Positions 47,001 to 56,728 are shown, numbered from the stretch's first letter. The stretch is DNA of 64,000 bases from Marinomonas sp. KMM3893 (GCF_004352855.1 NZ_SJSC01000006.1:124001-188000); one strand, 5' to 3'. The notes: generated from the sequence alone by a model not told the origin. Program-made: numbers and translations.

Positions 47001-47771
47001 ATCTTTTGGCCCCAACGCACAGTTCAACCCCACAGAAATCGGCTTGGCGTGAGAAATAGAGTTCCAGAAAGCCTCTGTTGTTTGACCTGACAAGGTACGA
47101 CCCGATGCATCGGTAATGGTGCCCGAGATCATAATCGGGTAGCGCACTCCGGTTTTTTCGAAATAATCCAACACCGCGTAAATGGCGGCCTTGGCGTTCA
47201 AAGTATCGAAAATGGTTTCGATCAGAATGATGTCCACGCCACCCTTGATCAGACCATCTACCGCCACCGTGTAAGCATCGACAAGTTCATCAAAATGGAT
47301 ATTACGAAAGCCTGGATCATTCACATCTGGCGAAATTGTACAGGTACGACTGGTTGGTCCAACCGCCCCCGCCACAAAACGGGGCTTATCAGGGTTTTGC
47401 TGAGTGAATTCATCCGCGGCTTCGCGTGCTAGGCGTGCGGATTCAAAATTAAGCTCATAACTCAGCGCCTCCATGTGGTAATCCAGCATGGAGATATAAT
47501 TGGCATTGAAGGTATTGGTTTCTATGATGTCCGCGCCCGCAGCAAGATAGGCACAGTAGATGTCTTTAATGATCTTTGGTTGCGTTAATGACAGTAAATC
47601 ATTATTCCCTTTGACATCGCTTTCCCAATCCTCAAAGCGCGCACCACGATAATCTTTTTCTTCCAATTGATACGATTGGATCATGGTTCCCATGGCACCA
47701 TCGAGAATAAGCACATTTTCTGCTAAACGCTTCTCTATAATGGAATACGATTTGGACTTTACCACTGTCAT
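44031..47771 (-). CDS. metH: Cobalamin-dependent methionine synthase
   Basis: MetH transfers a methyl group from methyltetrahydrofolate to homocysteine. The start chosen is ATG 47769-47771, giving 1246 residues. Domains in order: homocysteine-binding with zinc cysteines (GLNCALGP and [10 protein letters not shown], about 10-330), pterin-binding ([11 protein letters not shown], about 355-620), cobalamin-binding with the lower-ligand motif [11 protein letters not shown] (near 765-775), and the reactivation domain that binds S-adenosylmethionine ([12 protein letters not shown] near 1140). The GAGG ribosome binding site is only two bases from this ATG and eight from a following GTG, so the start may be two codons later. 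No B12 riboswitch was found. Confidence 0.97.
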   Translation of the reverse strand: MTVVKSKSYSIIEKRLAENVLILDGAMGTMIQSYQLEEKDYRGARFEDWESDVKGNNDLLSLTQPKIIKDIYCAYLAAGADIIETNTFNANYISMLDYHMEALSYELNFESARLAREAADEFTQQNPDKPRFVAGAVGPTSRTCTISPDVNDPGFRNIHFDELVDAYTVAVDGLIKGGVDIILIETIFDTLNAKAAIYAVLDYFEKTGVRYPIMISGTITDASGRTLSGQTTEAFWNSISHAKPISVGLNCALGPKDLRQYIDELSRIADTHVSAHPNAGLPNAFGEYDETPEEMLDEIKSWVDSGFINIIGGCCGTGPSHIEAFAKAFEQSTPRVIPTIEKACRLSGLEPFNIDGDSLFVNVGERTNVTGSAMFKRLIKEGDFDTALDVARQQVENGAQIIDINMDEGMLDSQAAMERFLKLIASEPDISRVPIMLDSSKWEILEAGLKWVQGKGVVNSISMKEGEDNFREQARKLMKYGAAVIVMAFDETGQADTRQRKIDICRRSYKILVDEVGFPPEDIIFDPNIFAIATGIEEHNRYALDFIEATGDITRELPYAKVSGGVSNVSFSFRGNNPVREAIHAVFLYHAIKQGMTMGIVNAGQLALYEDIPLKLRDAVEDAVLNRTPDATDNLLAMAGEFAGTGEVAEKETQEWRGLPVSARLSHALVKGITEFIDEDTEEARLAFDRPLEVIEGPLMDGMGIVGDLFGSGKMFLPQVVKSARVMKKAVAYLMPYIEEEKARNMDTASSSNGKIVMATVKGDVHDIGKNIVGVVLQCNNFEVIDLGVMVPAEKILRTAKEEGADMIGLSGLITPSLDEMVHVAKEMQRQGFTLPVMIGGATTSKAHTAVKIEQNYKNNQVVHVTNASRSVGVASTLLSKDTERRQKFVDEIKLDYEKTRIRYKDRAKAGRRVSLDKARLNKAPLVFEDNIVKPSKLGITVLTENDIDLNVVKDYIDWTPFFQTWELAGAYPRILTDEVVGVEATRVYHDALEMLEEVIATKSLKARAVVGLFPANQVNHDDIEIYADETRTEVIERLSFLRIQNELTAPGKYNHSLADFVAPKDSGVADYMGAFACAAGFGIDPLVAAYEADHDDYNSIMIKAVADRLAEATAEYLHERVRKEFWGYAAEETLTNQELIKEKYQGMRPAPGYPACPDHTEKAKLWSLLDVKDKIDMEITESFAMLPTAAVSGWYFAHPDSTYFGVGKIGPDQVDDYAARKGMSKDDAERWLSPNLGYDPEDDRI

Positions 47772-47909
47772 TACCTCAATAAAAATATGCACAGTCACTA
47801 TACTCAAATACCAGCACACTGGTGTTGAAAAATAGTAATGAGAAGTTGAATGATCTAAGGATGAAGCAAGCCGCCAGATTTGGCGGCCACTTGCTAAAAA
47901 GAAAGGGGG

Positions 47910-49568
47910 TTAGCTGTTTTTGTCTTTGCGGTTAACACGACCGACTAAAAAGCCCCCCAACAAGCCAACTAAAATAGCCATTCCCCAATAACCGTATTTA
48001 TCCAACAAGTTGTTATTGGTTAACGCCAAGGTGTCACTGTCTCGATAGATTTGTCTCATAATTCGCTGACCTTGATAATTCATCTGCTGAGAAATAAACA
48101 GATTCAAGGTGGCTTTTGGTCGTTCATTTAAGCCATTTACCCGCCAGCGCCATTGCAGCTGGCCATTTTGTATCACGGCTTCGGCTTCGCTCGCACTCAC
48201 CATTTGTATTGCACTGTCCGTCACCAATTCGGCCACATAGGTCTGCCCTGCTACAGGCTTGTCTACCGTGGCCGTCACCAAAATCTCAAACGTATTATGC
48301 AATGACATCTCGTTAGGGATTTGCCATCTTACATTGCTTAAACCGGAATCAATCTGTGCTTGTAAGGCGTTCACTTCTGCTTGAAAAGGAATCAAACCAT
48401 TCACTTGAGATTCCAGCGCTACCCGTTGGCTTTCACTGTTCTTGGCTCGTAGTTCAATCGCATCCAAGCGTTGTTGCAGTGTCGCTTGCTGCGCTTTTGA
48501 CTGAGCCAAAGAGTCCGCCAGCCTAGCCTGTTCTTGCTGCTGATTGACCAGCATTGATCGGCTTTTTGCCAGTTGCCTGTCGGCGGCCAAATTTAATTTA
48601 CTCAGTGTCGATAAACGCGCTTCTAACGCCTTTAGTTTGGCTTTATCAGCAGCGCCCTTCTGCAATGAAGCTTCAAGTCCCGCCATCTCGTCTTGATAAT
48701 CGGCAATCAAGGTTTTCTGAGCCTCGATAACACCGCTTAACTTAATAATATCACTGTGCAACTGCCCCGTATCTCGGCTATCCAGGGACGCTTGATCAAC
48801 GGACGATGTGGTGCCTTTTTGCAAGCCGTCTATCGTCTCTCTTTGTGAATGCACTTTCGTCCATAAGATTTGGTTTTGCGATCTTGCCGCAGCGATCTGC
48901 TCCGCCAGACGACGATTTTCTTGTTGCAAAAACGCCAATGATTGCTGATTGGTTTGATTTTCGTTGCTCAGCGCGGCGTATTTTTCTTGCAAGCCAGCTT
49001 GTTTTTTAATCAAGGATTGGTAGGCCTGATTCAGCGCATAATGCTCTGAATCCAGAGTTTGAAAGCTGTTATTCAAATCCAGAAAATGTTGACTAGAGAA
49101 AGCAAAAGCGGACTCAGAGGACGAATCCATTTGCCGTGTTTTGCGCTTGCTTTCTAAGGCTTTTATTTGGTCAACAAGGTGATCATTTTCTACTTTTAAT
49201 TCAGCGTACTGAGATTCTAGACTGTTTCGTAAACGCCTTTCTTTTGCCAATGCCAACAAAGATTCGGCGTCTGCCTCACCCGACTCCAGCAAAGCAATGG
49301 CGCTGTCTTTTTTATCAAGCGCGGTATGAAGGTCCACTAACTGGGCATCATTATTTGCCAACGCTTTTTTTAGCGCCGCAATTGCTTGTTGGTTGTCCCT
49401 GTTTGTCTCAGCAAGCTTGCTACGATATTCAGCGAGGTCAGCGGTGGTCGCCTCTCCTTCGATCTGTTTGGTGCCTTGATCTTGGGATGTAGAAGTCGTT
49501 GTCGTAGTGCATGCTGACGCCATTAACCCTAAAGCAACAGGAATTAAAATAGTCATGCGCGTTGTCAT
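47910..49568 (-). CDS. Putative lipoprotein with long coiled coil and C-terminal membrane helix
   Basis: The family was not recognised. The 552-residue protein starts with a signal peptide and lipobox ASAC (cysteine near 20) followed by a Thr/Ser run. Residues about 45-395 are almost continuous coiled coil rich in Gln, Ala, Leu and Lys. A globular beta-rich domain follows (about 400-510), and a hydrophobic segment YGYWGMAILVGLLGGFLVG (about 523-541) ends with basic residues. A lipid anchor at one end and a membrane helix at the other is unusual. It could bridge the two membranes or remain a folded-back inner-membrane protein. AAGGAGCGG precedes the ATG. It is not obviously in an operon. Confidence 0.7.
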   Translation of the reverse strand: MTTRMTILIPVALGLMASACTTTTTSTSQDQGTKQIEGEATTADLAEYRSKLAETNRDNQQAIAALKKALANNDAQLVDLHTALDKKDSAIALLESGEADAESLLALAKERRLRNSLESQYAELKVENDHLVDQIKALESKRKTRQMDSSSESAFAFSSQHFLDLNNSFQTLDSEHYALNQAYQSLIKKQAGLQEKYAALSNENQTNQQSLAFLQQENRRLAEQIAAARSQNQILWTKVHSQRETIDGLQKGTTSSVDQASLDSRDTGQLHSDIIKLSGVIEAQKTLIADYQDEMAGLEASLQKGAADKAKLKALEARLSTLSKLNLAADRQLAKSRSMLVNQQQEQARLADSLAQSKAQQATLQQRLDAIELRAKNSESQRVALESQVNGLIPFQAEVNALQAQIDSGLSNVRWQIPNEMSLHNTFEILVTATVDKPVAGQTYVAELVTDSAIQMVSASEAEAVIQNGQLQWRWRVNGLNERPKATLNLFISQQMNYQGQRIMRQIYRDSDTLALTNNNLLDKYGYWGMAILVGLLGGFLVGRVNRKDKNS

Positions 49569-49721
49569 TATCCGCTCCTTAATAAACCCAAGGTCAACAA
49601 TAAGTTAGATCACTTATGCCAGATTTCAAGGTGGAATGCAAAAAAGGCGTCAAGTTCGTGTTTTTATTTTGTACACACTAACTCAGTCACGTCGCGACTA
49701 GGCACTCTCAAGGCGACAAAA

Positions 49722-49755
49722 AAATACCCCACGCCAGACATGACGTGAGGTATTT
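49722..49755 (-). terminator. Intrinsic terminator of pepN
   Basis: AAATACC and GGTATTT flank an inner CACG/CGTG pairing with one mismatch between them. A run of T bases (plus-strand A 49718-49724) follows on the minus strand, 30 bases after the pepN stop. Confidence 0.75.
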
Positions 49756-49785
49756 GAAACAGTACTAAAATATCACATTTAGACG

Positions 49786-52419
49786 TTAAACAAGGCTTTT
49801 AGAAACCACCTCATAAACATCTTTAGACAAGTCTTCTGCCAGAATGCGCTCAAGCTCTGCTTTCATTTTAACGCTGAGTTCTGGTTTCAGTTTTTTCCAT
49901 CTTGTCAGTGGTGTACACAAGCGAGACGCCAGCTGAGGGTTACGCTTATTCAGCACAATGATCTGGTCCGCTAGAAAACGATAGCCGGAGCCGTCTTCTT
50001 TATGGAAGCCTGCCACGTTTTGACCAAACCCACCCAATACAGAACGCACTTTATTTGGGTTTTTCAAATCAAACGATGGGTGAGCCATCAAACCTTCTAC
50101 CACAGCCAGCGCATCGTCAGCATCTTGAGAAGCGCTCAACATCAACCATTTGTTCACGACCAAGGGCTCATTTTTCCATTGCTCATAAAACGCATTGAGC
50201 ATGCTCGCGGCGTCTGGATGAGCAGAGTGCACAGCAATCGATAAGGCGCCAAATTGGTCCGTCATGTTGTCTGCGTTAGCGAATTGCTCAGCAATGGCGG
50301 CTTTTGCCTTGTCATCTGAAGTCTCAGACCAATAAGACAGCGCCATGCTCTTGAGCGAGCGACGCGCGATGTCTTGTGCGCTAGGCTGGTAATCAGAGGT
50401 AATGATGTTGTTTTGGTAAGTTTGCGCAAATTGCTCAGATAACGCATTAGCAATTGTTTCTTTTAAGAACTGACGGGCTTTTTTGATGGCCAACGGGTCA
50501 ATCGTTTCAGCCAACTCAGACAAGTAAGCCTGACTTGGCAAGGCAAGAATCAACGCCACCATAGCAGGGTCCAGAGATTCATCCGCCAATAAGGATCGTA
50601 ATCCTGCCACCAGCTGAGACTCGATTGCTAACGGTTGACCTGATGACGCCTGCTCAATCAACTGAGTCAGCTCATTGACCGCCAATTGTTGCGCCGCACT
50701 CCAACGATTAAAACCATCGCTGTCTGCCGACATAAGCAACAACAATTGATCGGCCGTGTAGTTATAACGCAGTTTCACTGGCGCAGAAAAAGAACGCAAC
50801 AAGGATGGCACCGGCTTGCTGCTCACTTGAGTAAACTCAAACGTTTGTTCACTTTCGCTCAACAACAAGGTTACATCAGTGGATTGCTCGCCTTGGTATT
50901 GCGCTTGAATTTCTTGCCCTTGCTCATTCAACAGACCAACACGAATTGGAATATGAAGCGGCAGTTTCGTAGGTTGCCCAGGGGTCGCTGGCGTTTCTTG
51001 TTTTATCGTGAGTAGATAACGCTGCTCTTCTGGAAGATAGGTATCTTCAACCGTTACAATCGGAGTACCCGCTTGAGAATACCAACGCTTGAACAAGGTC
51101 AAATCAATGCCTGAAGCATCTTGCATGGCCGCGACAAAATCATCACAGGTCACGGCTTGCCCGTCATGGCGCTCGAAGTAAAGGTCCGACCCTTTACGGA
51201 ACAACTCCTCACCCAACAAGGTATGTATCATACGGACAATTTCAGAGCCTTTCTCGTACACAGTAAGGGTGTAAAAGTTAGAAATCTCAATAAACGAAGA
51301 AGGACGCACGGGGTGTGCCATTGGGCCTGCGTCTTCTGCAAACTGTGCGGTTTTCAAAAAGGAGACGTCTTCCACTCGCTTAACCGTTGCAGAGTGCATG
51401 TCAGCCGAGAAAGATTGGTCACGGAATACCGTAAAACCTTCTTTCAAACTTAACTGAAACCAATCACGACAGGTCACGCGATTGCCCGACCAGTTATGGA
51501 AATACTCGTGCGCCACGACCGCTTCAACACGTAAGAAGGCGTCGTCTGTGGTGGTTTTAGGGCTGGCTAACAAACAAGAAGAGTTAAACACGTTCAACCC
51601 TTTGTTCTCCATTGCGCCCATATTAAAGTCGTCTACCGCGACAATCATAAAAATATCAAGATCGTATTCACGTCCGTATTTTTCTTCATCCCAACGCATA
51701 GAGCGTTTCAGCGCTTCCATGGCGTAATCCACTTTGTCGATGTTATGGGACTCAGTGAAAATTTGCAGTTTTACATCACGACCACTTTGTGTGGTGAAAC
51801 GGTCATTTTTTACCGCCAAATCACCCGCTACCAAAGCAAACAAATACGCAGGTTTCGGGAAAGGGTCATGCCAAACCACGACGGTTTTGCCTTCGTCGGT
51901 TTTAGCGCGTTCAATCTCGTTACCATTGGACAGCATCACAGGGTAACGCGCTTCATCAGCAATGATGGTCGTGGTAAACACCGACATCACATCAGGGCGA
52001 TCAAGGTAATAGGTAATGTGACGGAAACCTTCCGCTTCACATTGGGTACAAAACATCGACGAAGAACGATACAAGCCTTCGAGACGCGTGTTGTTTTGCG
52101 GCTCAATCAAGGTTTCGCAGGTCAATATAAAGCTGTCTGCGGTGGCGGTGATAATCAACTTATCGTCCACCAACTGATACTCTTCTGGCGGTAAGGCATA
52201 ACCGTCCATCGCCACGCCAATCAGCTTAACATCTTCACCGCCATCTAAAACAAGAGGCGCATTGGATTTACCATCCAAAGGGTTACGGCGCATGTGCAAT
52301 CTGGATGTGACCACTGTGGTGGCTTCATCTAGGTCAAACGTCAGTTCGGTTTTATCAATGAGAAAAGGAGGAACCTTATAATCTTTTAAATAAATTGCTG
52401 AGGGTTGGCTCTCTTTCAT
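49786..52419 (-). CDS. pepN: Aminopeptidase N (zinc, M1 family)
   Basis: PepN removes N-terminal residues from peptides in the cytoplasm. The 877-residue protein follows E. coli PepN: the substrate-binding GAMEN near 265, the zinc site HEYFHNWSGNRVTC near 305-318 with the third ligand in EGFTVFRDQ about 18 residues later, and the catalytic tyrosine in TVYEKGSEIVRM near 385. The N-terminal beta domain and the C-terminal alpha-helical domain (about 560-877) are complete. AGGAGAG lies before the ATG. The gene is 10 bases behind the DUF2797 gene, so they may share a transcript. Confidence 0.97.
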   Translation of the reverse strand: MKESQPSAIYLKDYKVPPFLIDKTELTFDLDEATTVVTSRLHMRRNPLDGKSNAPLVLDGGEDVKLIGVAMDGYALPPEEYQLVDDKLIITATADSFILTCETLIEPQNNTRLEGLYRSSSMFCTQCEAEGFRHITYYLDRPDVMSVFTTTIIADEARYPVMLSNGNEIERAKTDEGKTVVVWHDPFPKPAYLFALVAGDLAVKNDRFTTQSGRDVKLQIFTESHNIDKVDYAMEALKRSMRWDEEKYGREYDLDIFMIVAVDDFNMGAMENKGLNVFNSSCLLASPKTTTDDAFLRVEAVVAHEYFHNWSGNRVTCRDWFQLSLKEGFTVFRDQSFSADMHSATVKRVEDVSFLKTAQFAEDAGPMAHPVRPSSFIEISNFYTLTVYEKGSEIVRMIHTLLGEELFRKGSDLYFERHDGQAVTCDDFVAAMQDASGIDLTLFKRWYSQAGTPIVTVEDTYLPEEQRYLLTIKQETPATPGQPTKLPLHIPIRVGLLNEQGQEIQAQYQGEQSTDVTLLLSESEQTFEFTQVSSKPVPSLLRSFSAPVKLRYNYTADQLLLLMSADSDGFNRWSAAQQLAVNELTQLIEQASSGQPLAIESQLVAGLRSLLADESLDPAMVALILALPSQAYLSELAETIDPLAIKKARQFLKETIANALSEQFAQTYQNNIITSDYQPSAQDIARRSLKSMALSYWSETSDDKAKAAIAEQFANADNMTDQFGALSIAVHSAHPDAASMLNAFYEQWKNEPLVVNKWLMLSASQDADDALAVVEGLMAHPSFDLKNPNKVRSVLGGFGQNVAGFHKEDGSGYRFLADQIIVLNKRNPQLASRLCTPLTRWKKLKPELSVKMKAELERILAEDLSKDVYEVVSKSLV

Positions 52420-52429
52420 TTGCTCTCTC

Positions 52430-53254
52430 CTAAAATGTCAGTGATGCTTGGTAACCGGTGTATTTACGAATGTTAATAACGCCCGTGTCGAGTATCCAGT
52501 ACTGCCCTTTTATCCCCATTAGCACCCCTTCTATTTCAGGTGTTTTTTCCGCATTCAGACTGGTGACCTTAGTCGGGTATTCTAAAACGGGGTAGGTAAA
52601 TTCGTGCGTTTCGTTTTCATCAGAAAGGTCAATAATGGATTGCAAGCCAAATTCATGTTGTAAGGCATCTAAGCCATCATAAAGTAAGCCAATTAACCGT
52701 TCTTGTTCATGTTCAAGATTGAGCTCTACCGCGGTGCCTTTGAGCATGTTGCGCCAATTGGTTTTGTCCGCCACTTCATTTTTAAATAAGGTTTCCACCA
52801 GACCAGACATGCGGCGGTTCACCACACGAAACAAGGCACGCCCCTGGGTGGCGCCTTGATCTAGCCAACGTGTTGGCAATTGATCGCCACGGGTAATCCC
52901 CACTTTAAGACCAGATGAATTGGCCAAGTACACATAGTGATCCTGTAAACAGTATTTTTCTGCCCATTCTGGCTCACGGCAAGTGCCCAAGTGATAATGG
53001 CATTTTTCTGGGCTCATAATACAAGTATCGCAAGCGGCCAGTTTTTTAAAGCAGGGAAAACAAAAGCCTTGGCTAAAAGACTTTTTAGTCACTCGACCAC
53101 AATGGGTGCAGTTAATCGCGCCTTTAAAATGCAGCGCAATTTTTTGGCCAATCAGGTCGTTCATATTGAGGCTGTCATCGCCTAAGGTTAACCTGTATTG
53201 AACTTGTCCTTGAGGCGCCGTCGCCGACATTTTTTTCAGATTGCCAGACAACAT
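52430..53254 (-). CDS. DUF2797 family protein with zinc-ribbon and GIY-YIG-like region
   Basis: The function is unknown. The 274-residue protein contains, at about 50-110, a cysteine-rich segment with CTHCGR, FCFPCFKKL and CDTC/CHYHLGTC, which would bind one or two zinc ions. It is followed by YVYLANSSGLKVGITR (about 125-140), a sequence typical of the GIY-YIG nuclease fold, though catalytic residues are not clearly all present. The ATG shares one base with the stop of the upstream yeaC gene (TAATG), and pepN follows in ten bases. The arrangement yeaC-DUF2797 is conserved in many gammaproteobacteria. It may act on nucleic acid. Confidence 0.82.
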   Translation of the reverse strand: MLSGNLKKMSATAPQGQVQYRLTLGDDSLNMNDLIGQKIALHFKGAINCTHCGRVTKKSFSQGFCFPCFKKLAACDTCIMSPEKCHYHLGTCREPEWAEKYCLQDHYVYLANSSGLKVGITRGDQLPTRWLDQGATQGRALFRVVNRRMSGLVETLFKNEVADKTNWRNMLKGTAVELNLEHEQERLIGLLYDGLDALQHEFGLQSIIDLSDENETHEFTYPVLEYPTKVTSLNAEKTPEIEGVLMGIKGQYWILDTGVINIRKYTGYQASLTF

Positions 53255-53535
53255 TAAGCGTTTTCCTCAGGGCCATCGTTCACCCATTTAATGCTGTCCA
53301 CCTTGTCTTGATTATCGGCTTCAAATTTGGCTTGTTTGCTACCACGATCAATATAGCCAACACGGCTTTCTTCAGGCTTATTGTTGTAGTCATAAGTGAT
53401 CACAGCCTGTAAGCACAGCTCGCTTTGCTCTTTTGTTAAGCGTACGCCATTAGGCCATTTACCCAATTCAACCGCTTGCTTTAGGCTGACATAAACCTCT
53501 GGAGACATGTTGTCGATCATTTCTTTAAAATTCAT
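53254..53535 (-). CDS. yeaC: YeaC-like DUF1315 family protein
   Basis: This 93-residue protein matches the DUF1315/YeaC family by its length and the consecutive elements MSPEVYVSLKQAVELGKWP, RLTKEQSELCLQAVITYD and the DRGSKQ region near 64-69. It has no membrane helix or signal peptide and is acidic. The function is not known. The stop codon overlaps the start of the DUF2797 gene (TAATG), implying coordinated production. It is the first gene of the yeaC-DUF2797-pepN unit. Confidence 0.85.
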   Translation of the reverse strand: MNFKEMIDNMSPEVYVSLKQAVELGKWPNGVRLTKEQSELCLQAVITYDYNNKPEESRVGYIDRGSKQAKFEADNQDKVDSIKWVNDGPEENA

Positions 53536-53576
53536 GGAATACTCTCATTAACCGTCGCCCAAACAATCAGGCGTTT

Positions 53577-54467
53577 TTAAATTTTTTTAAAGGCCGTAAA
53601 ACGGGTGATTAACCAATACAGCACCGCCAATACCAAGCCCGCCCCTAGACCAATCGTATGGGCGGTGTTTGCGATCCGGCCAAGGCCGATCATCTCAGGA
53701 AATTGGGTATAGCCGATCGCCAGCCAAACCATAAAAAATATCATCAATGGCTTGCTGACAATCATCGGCCAGCGTGGGCTCAGCACAGGCATCAGCCAAG
53801 CAAAACCAATCACCCCATACACCACACCAGAGAGCCCGCCAAACAATGGGTTCCCCGTCAATTGATATTGCAAAACATTACTAATGATGGCGATCACCAC
53901 AACACCAAGCGTCCAAACCAAAGACCCCACTATTTTTTCAAGACGGCGACCAACATCCCAAATCCATAAGGTGTTAAACACAATGTGCATGATGCTGAAA
54001 TGCAATAAAGCAGGAGACAATAAACGCCAATATTCACCGCGTGCCAGCACTTCTGATAAGGGATAAAAGCGCAGTTGATTGCCGACCACATCAAATGGAC
54101 TAATGGTGAAATAACTGAGCGTTGACAGTTCTGAACCAAGCTGGGTAACAAAGGCAATCAATATCGCCGCGAGAATCACAATCGCGGTGGCTGGTGCGTC
54201 CCGTAGTTGACTAAGAAGGCCACCAGAACGACGCGAAGGTGCGGCGGCTTGATTCCGCTCGACCTTAGGTAAGGCACTGGGGTTTTCTTGCCAGAGTTGA
54301 ATTAATTGCAGCGTCGGTGTTTGGTGTGAAGGGTCGGTGATCCACAGTTCCTGTCCAGTCTTGCCCATCACAATTTGATGGCCTATTTTCAATCGCCATA
54401 AGGTCTGGCTAAGCAACGCTGGATCTGCATTTTCATCAAATTGATAAACTAACAACATAATTGACAC
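53577..54467 (-). CDS. glpG: Rhomboid intramembrane serine protease GlpG
   Basis: Rhomboid proteases cut membrane proteins within the bilayer. The 296-residue protein has an N-terminal cytoplasmic domain (about 1-75), then six membrane helices. The catalytic serine lies in GGLSGVVYGVIGFAW near 213-227 and the histidine in ANTAHTIGLGAGL near 265. HFSIMHIVFNTLW in the second helix has the conserved His/Asn pair. GTG 54465-54467 has AAGG upstream, while ATG 54456-54458 is three codons further in, so either may be used. The gene is the usual size for GlpG. No glpE or glpR is adjacent. Confidence 0.92.
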   Translation of the reverse strand: MSIMLLVYQFDENADPALLSQTLWRLKIGHQIVMGKTGQELWITDPSHQTPTLQLIQLWQENPSALPKVERNQAAAPSRRSGGLLSQLRDAPATAIVILAAILIAFVTQLGSELSTLSYFTISPFDVVGNQLRFYPLSEVLARGEYWRLLSPALLHFSIMHIVFNTLWIWDVGRRLEKIVGSLVWTLGVVVIAIISNVLQYQLTGNPLFGGLSGVVYGVIGFAWLMPVLSPRWPMIVSKPLMIFFMVWLAIGYTQFPEMIGLGRIANTAHTIGLGAGLVLAVLYWLITRFTAFKKI

Positions 54468-54557
54468 TGCACCTTTTCACACCGTTATAACAAATCAACT
54501 GGCCCTCAATGAATCCTTGCCATCATCGAGGGCTACTCTTGAGAAACCGCTCGTTAT

Positions 54558-55439
54558 CTAAGGTCGATAACTGCTTTGCCAACCAAGTTTATCGCGACAC
54601 ACATTATAAAAATCGTGATTTTTAGGGTGTATCAAACGAATATTACCGGCCTTTTTGGTGATGTGGATTTCGTCACCTGGCGCTGCGGTAATGTTTAGCT
54701 GTCCATCACAACTGACGCTTGGGTAGGTCAAGTTCGATTCACAAACAACGATACGAATGCGTGCATTAGCATCGATCACTATCGGGCGATTACTTAATGT
54801 ATGAGGGTGCATAGGCACTAAAACAAGCGCATCAAGCTTTGGCAGCATAATTGGGCCACCAGCAGACAAGGCATACGCGGTAGAACCGGTTGGCGTAGCA
54901 ACAATCAAACCATCGGATTTTTGGTTCATCACAAACTGATCATCAATAAACAGATCAAAACGTATCATTCGTGCTGACTTACCTGGGTGCAACACAAGGT
55001 CATTCAGTGCAATGCCTTCACCGCTCGGACGGTTCTTACGCTTAATCTTGGCTTCGATCATAAAACGCTTTTCTTCATGGTACTCACCACGAAAAATAGG
55101 CTCCAACTCTTCTTGAAAAGAATGCGGGGAGATGTCCGTTAGAAACCCTAAGGTGCCACGGTTAATACCAATCACAGGAACATCGTAGTTACTAATGGCT
55201 CTAGCAGCGCCTAAAAAGCTGCCATCGCCGCCGACAACCATCACTAAGTCACAATGATTGCCCAACTCTTTCAACGGGGAAGAATCCACTTTAATGCCGG
55301 GCAGCATAGTGGCTAAATCGTGTTCTAATACCGGTTCTGAGCCCTTTTCTTGCAGGTATTCCATCAGCTTCTTAACGGTATCAAGAATCTGAGGTTTATC
55401 TAATCGAGCTATTATTCCAACACGCCTAAAAAGACCCAT
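54558..55439 (-). CDS. nadK: NAD kinase
   Basis: NadK phosphorylates NAD to NADP. The 293-residue protein has the conserved GGDGSFLGAAR motif near 72-82 with the catalytic aspartate, INRGTLGFLTD near 92-102, NDLVLHPG near 145, PTGSTAYALSAGGP near 182-195 and the C-terminal SCDGQ element. These are all intact and the length is standard. The gene reads alone on the minus strand, with no clear terminator between it and glpG. Confidence 0.97.
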   Translation of the reverse strand: MGLFRRVGIIARLDKPQILDTVKKLMEYLQEKGSEPVLEHDLATMLPGIKVDSSPLKELGNHCDLVMVVGGDGSFLGAARAISNYDVPVIGINRGTLGFLTDISPHSFQEELEPIFRGEYHEEKRFMIEAKIKRKNRPSGEGIALNDLVLHPGKSARMIRFDLFIDDQFVMNQKSDGLIVATPTGSTAYALSAGGPIMLPKLDALVLVPMHPHTLSNRPIVIDANARIRIVVCESNLTYPSVSCDGQLNITAAPGDEIHITKKAGNIRLIHPKNHDFYNVCRDKLGWQSSYRP

Positions 55440-55555
55440 GTGTCATTCTCTTTCTGTCTGTCTGTGTAATGGTAAGCAACTTGATAGGCGATTTAAGATC
55501 GCTTTTATTATGAAAAGCCTTCAACCAAGTGCCGCGCCACTTTAACATGAAGGCC

Positions 55556-56548
55556 TTACTTTTCGCCATCCAGAGAAGAGGCGATATATGGATTCAAGGC
55601 CGCTGAATACCCTCTCCACCCTTGCAAACCACCCGTATGAATCAATAAGGTACGTTTATGGGGCCATTTTCCATCACGAATCCTATTCATGACATGAAAA
55701 AGGGTTTTGCAGGTATAAACTGGGTCCAGCTGTTGAGCTGGGTTTGCGTCTGTAAAAAGCCTCAGAAACTGCTGCAATGCCTGACTCTGCTTAGCGTAGC
55801 CGCCTTCGTGAGCATCACTATGAAACGTCATTCTCTCTTCCAAAGCCGCAATATTCGTTTGATCCTCAGACACTAAACTGGCCAAAGAGAGGATCTCATC
55901 CGCTTGCGCAGCGGCCCCTTTAAGCGCACTAACAACGTGTAAATACGGGGTTTTCTCTGACGCCAATAAACCTGCCGCCGTGGTTCCTGTGCCAGCCGAC
56001 ACCACCCAAGCGTCACATTCACTGTCTAAATAGTCTATATCGTCCGCCCAATCTTGGCAGCCTTTGGCCCCTAATACCCCGCCGCCGCCTTCTGGGACCC
56101 AATAAATGCCTTCATATTGCCCATTAAGGTAAGACACCAACTCTGATTGTTCTGCTAGACGATAGTCTTGTCGAGTACAAGGCCACAAACTGACGCCCGC
56201 ATTTGCCACATCGTACAATGTCGGCGTCAACCTAGGCTGAAGTTCGCCTCGCACCACGGCAATCCCCGCCATCTCAGTATCACGTAATGTGGCGGCAAAG
56301 GCGTGCAGATGGTTGGAATAAGGACCACCAAAGGTGGCCATATAGCGAGCCCGAATGCGTTTTGCTTCGCGTAAATGGTACTTTAATTTGTGCCACTTGT
56401 TGCCTGGCGCTTGCGGGTGTTCAAGATCGCCACGGTAAATAAAGAGCTCACAAGAAGCGTGTGGATGTTGCCACTTGGTGGGAATATGAAGCGGTTGGAT
56501 AATAGACAAAAAAAGGCCTCGGCTAAACAGTCGAGGCCATAATATCAT
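55556..56548 (-). CDS. PLP-dependent D-cysteine desulfhydrase/ACC deaminase-like enzyme
   Basis: Family members cleave 1-aminocyclopropane-1-carboxylate or D-cysteine by fold type II PLP chemistry. The PLP lysine lies in PGNKWHKLKYHL near residue 50, FGGPYSNHLHA near 73-83 has the conserved serine, and VSAGTGTTAAGL near 190 holds the phosphate-binding glycines. The two substrate types cannot be told apart here. The first 13 residues overlap a terminator-like hairpin (56508-56538); a TTG at 56507-56509 would start directly after it. Homologues have a short N-terminus, so this shorter start is plausible. It is transcribed divergently from ydiJ. Confidence 0.88.
   Translation of the reverse strand: MILWPRLFSRGLFLSIIQPLHIPTKWQHPHASCELFIYRGDLEHPQAPGNKWHKLKYHLREAKRIRARYMATFGGPYSNHLHAFAATLRDTEMAGIAVVRGELQPRLTPTLYDVANAGVSLWPCTRQDYRLAEQSELVSYLNGQYEGIYWVPEGGGGVLGAKGCQDWADDIDYLDSECDAWVVSAGTGTTAAGLLASEKTPYLHVVSALKGAAAQADEILSLASLVSEDQTNIAALEERMTFHSDAHEGGYAKQSQALQQFLRLFTDANPAQQLDPVYTCKTLFHVMNRIRDGKWPHKRTLLIHTGGLQGWRGYSAALNPYIASSLDGEK
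56508..56538 (-). promoter_or_regulatory. Terminator-like hairpin at the start of the PLP enzyme gene, possible attenuator
   Basis: GGCCTCG (56515-56521) pairs with CGAGGCC (56532-56538), and seven T bases follow on the minus strand. It is an intrinsic terminator in form, but lies at the beginning of the gene rather than behind one, so it would stop transcription before the coding part. Confidence 0.6.
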
Positions 56549-56728
56549 AAGCGGAAGTCAGTAAAATAAGGGAAACTCATTCCCAACTTAATGATCTTGG
56601 TTTTGACAGACCTTTTCCCATTAAGTTCCTTTCGTGAAGCTCATAAAAGATTCATCCGACAAAAGCATTATCTTCATCATTTCTTTGTTAAAATCCCCGC
56701 AGCCATCATTTGCGGAGAATGAAACACC

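Noticed and set aside
44415..47052. Several plus-strand frames of 60-165 codons over metH, and similar ones over pepN and ydiJ.
   Set aside because: They are antisense shadows of long, well-supported genes, rich in His, Arg and Ser, without ribosome binding sites.
47869..47896. Hairpin AGCAAG...CTTGCT with an inner GCCGCCA stem after the coiled-coil lipoprotein gene.
   Set aside because: The T-run needed on the minus strand is absent (TCATCC follows), so it was not called a terminator.
47772..47909. Cobalamin riboswitch upstream of metH (and similarly of cobO at 43888-44030).
   Set aside because: The gaps are short and show no B12-box-like or conserved switch pattern; only terminators or a hairpin are seen.
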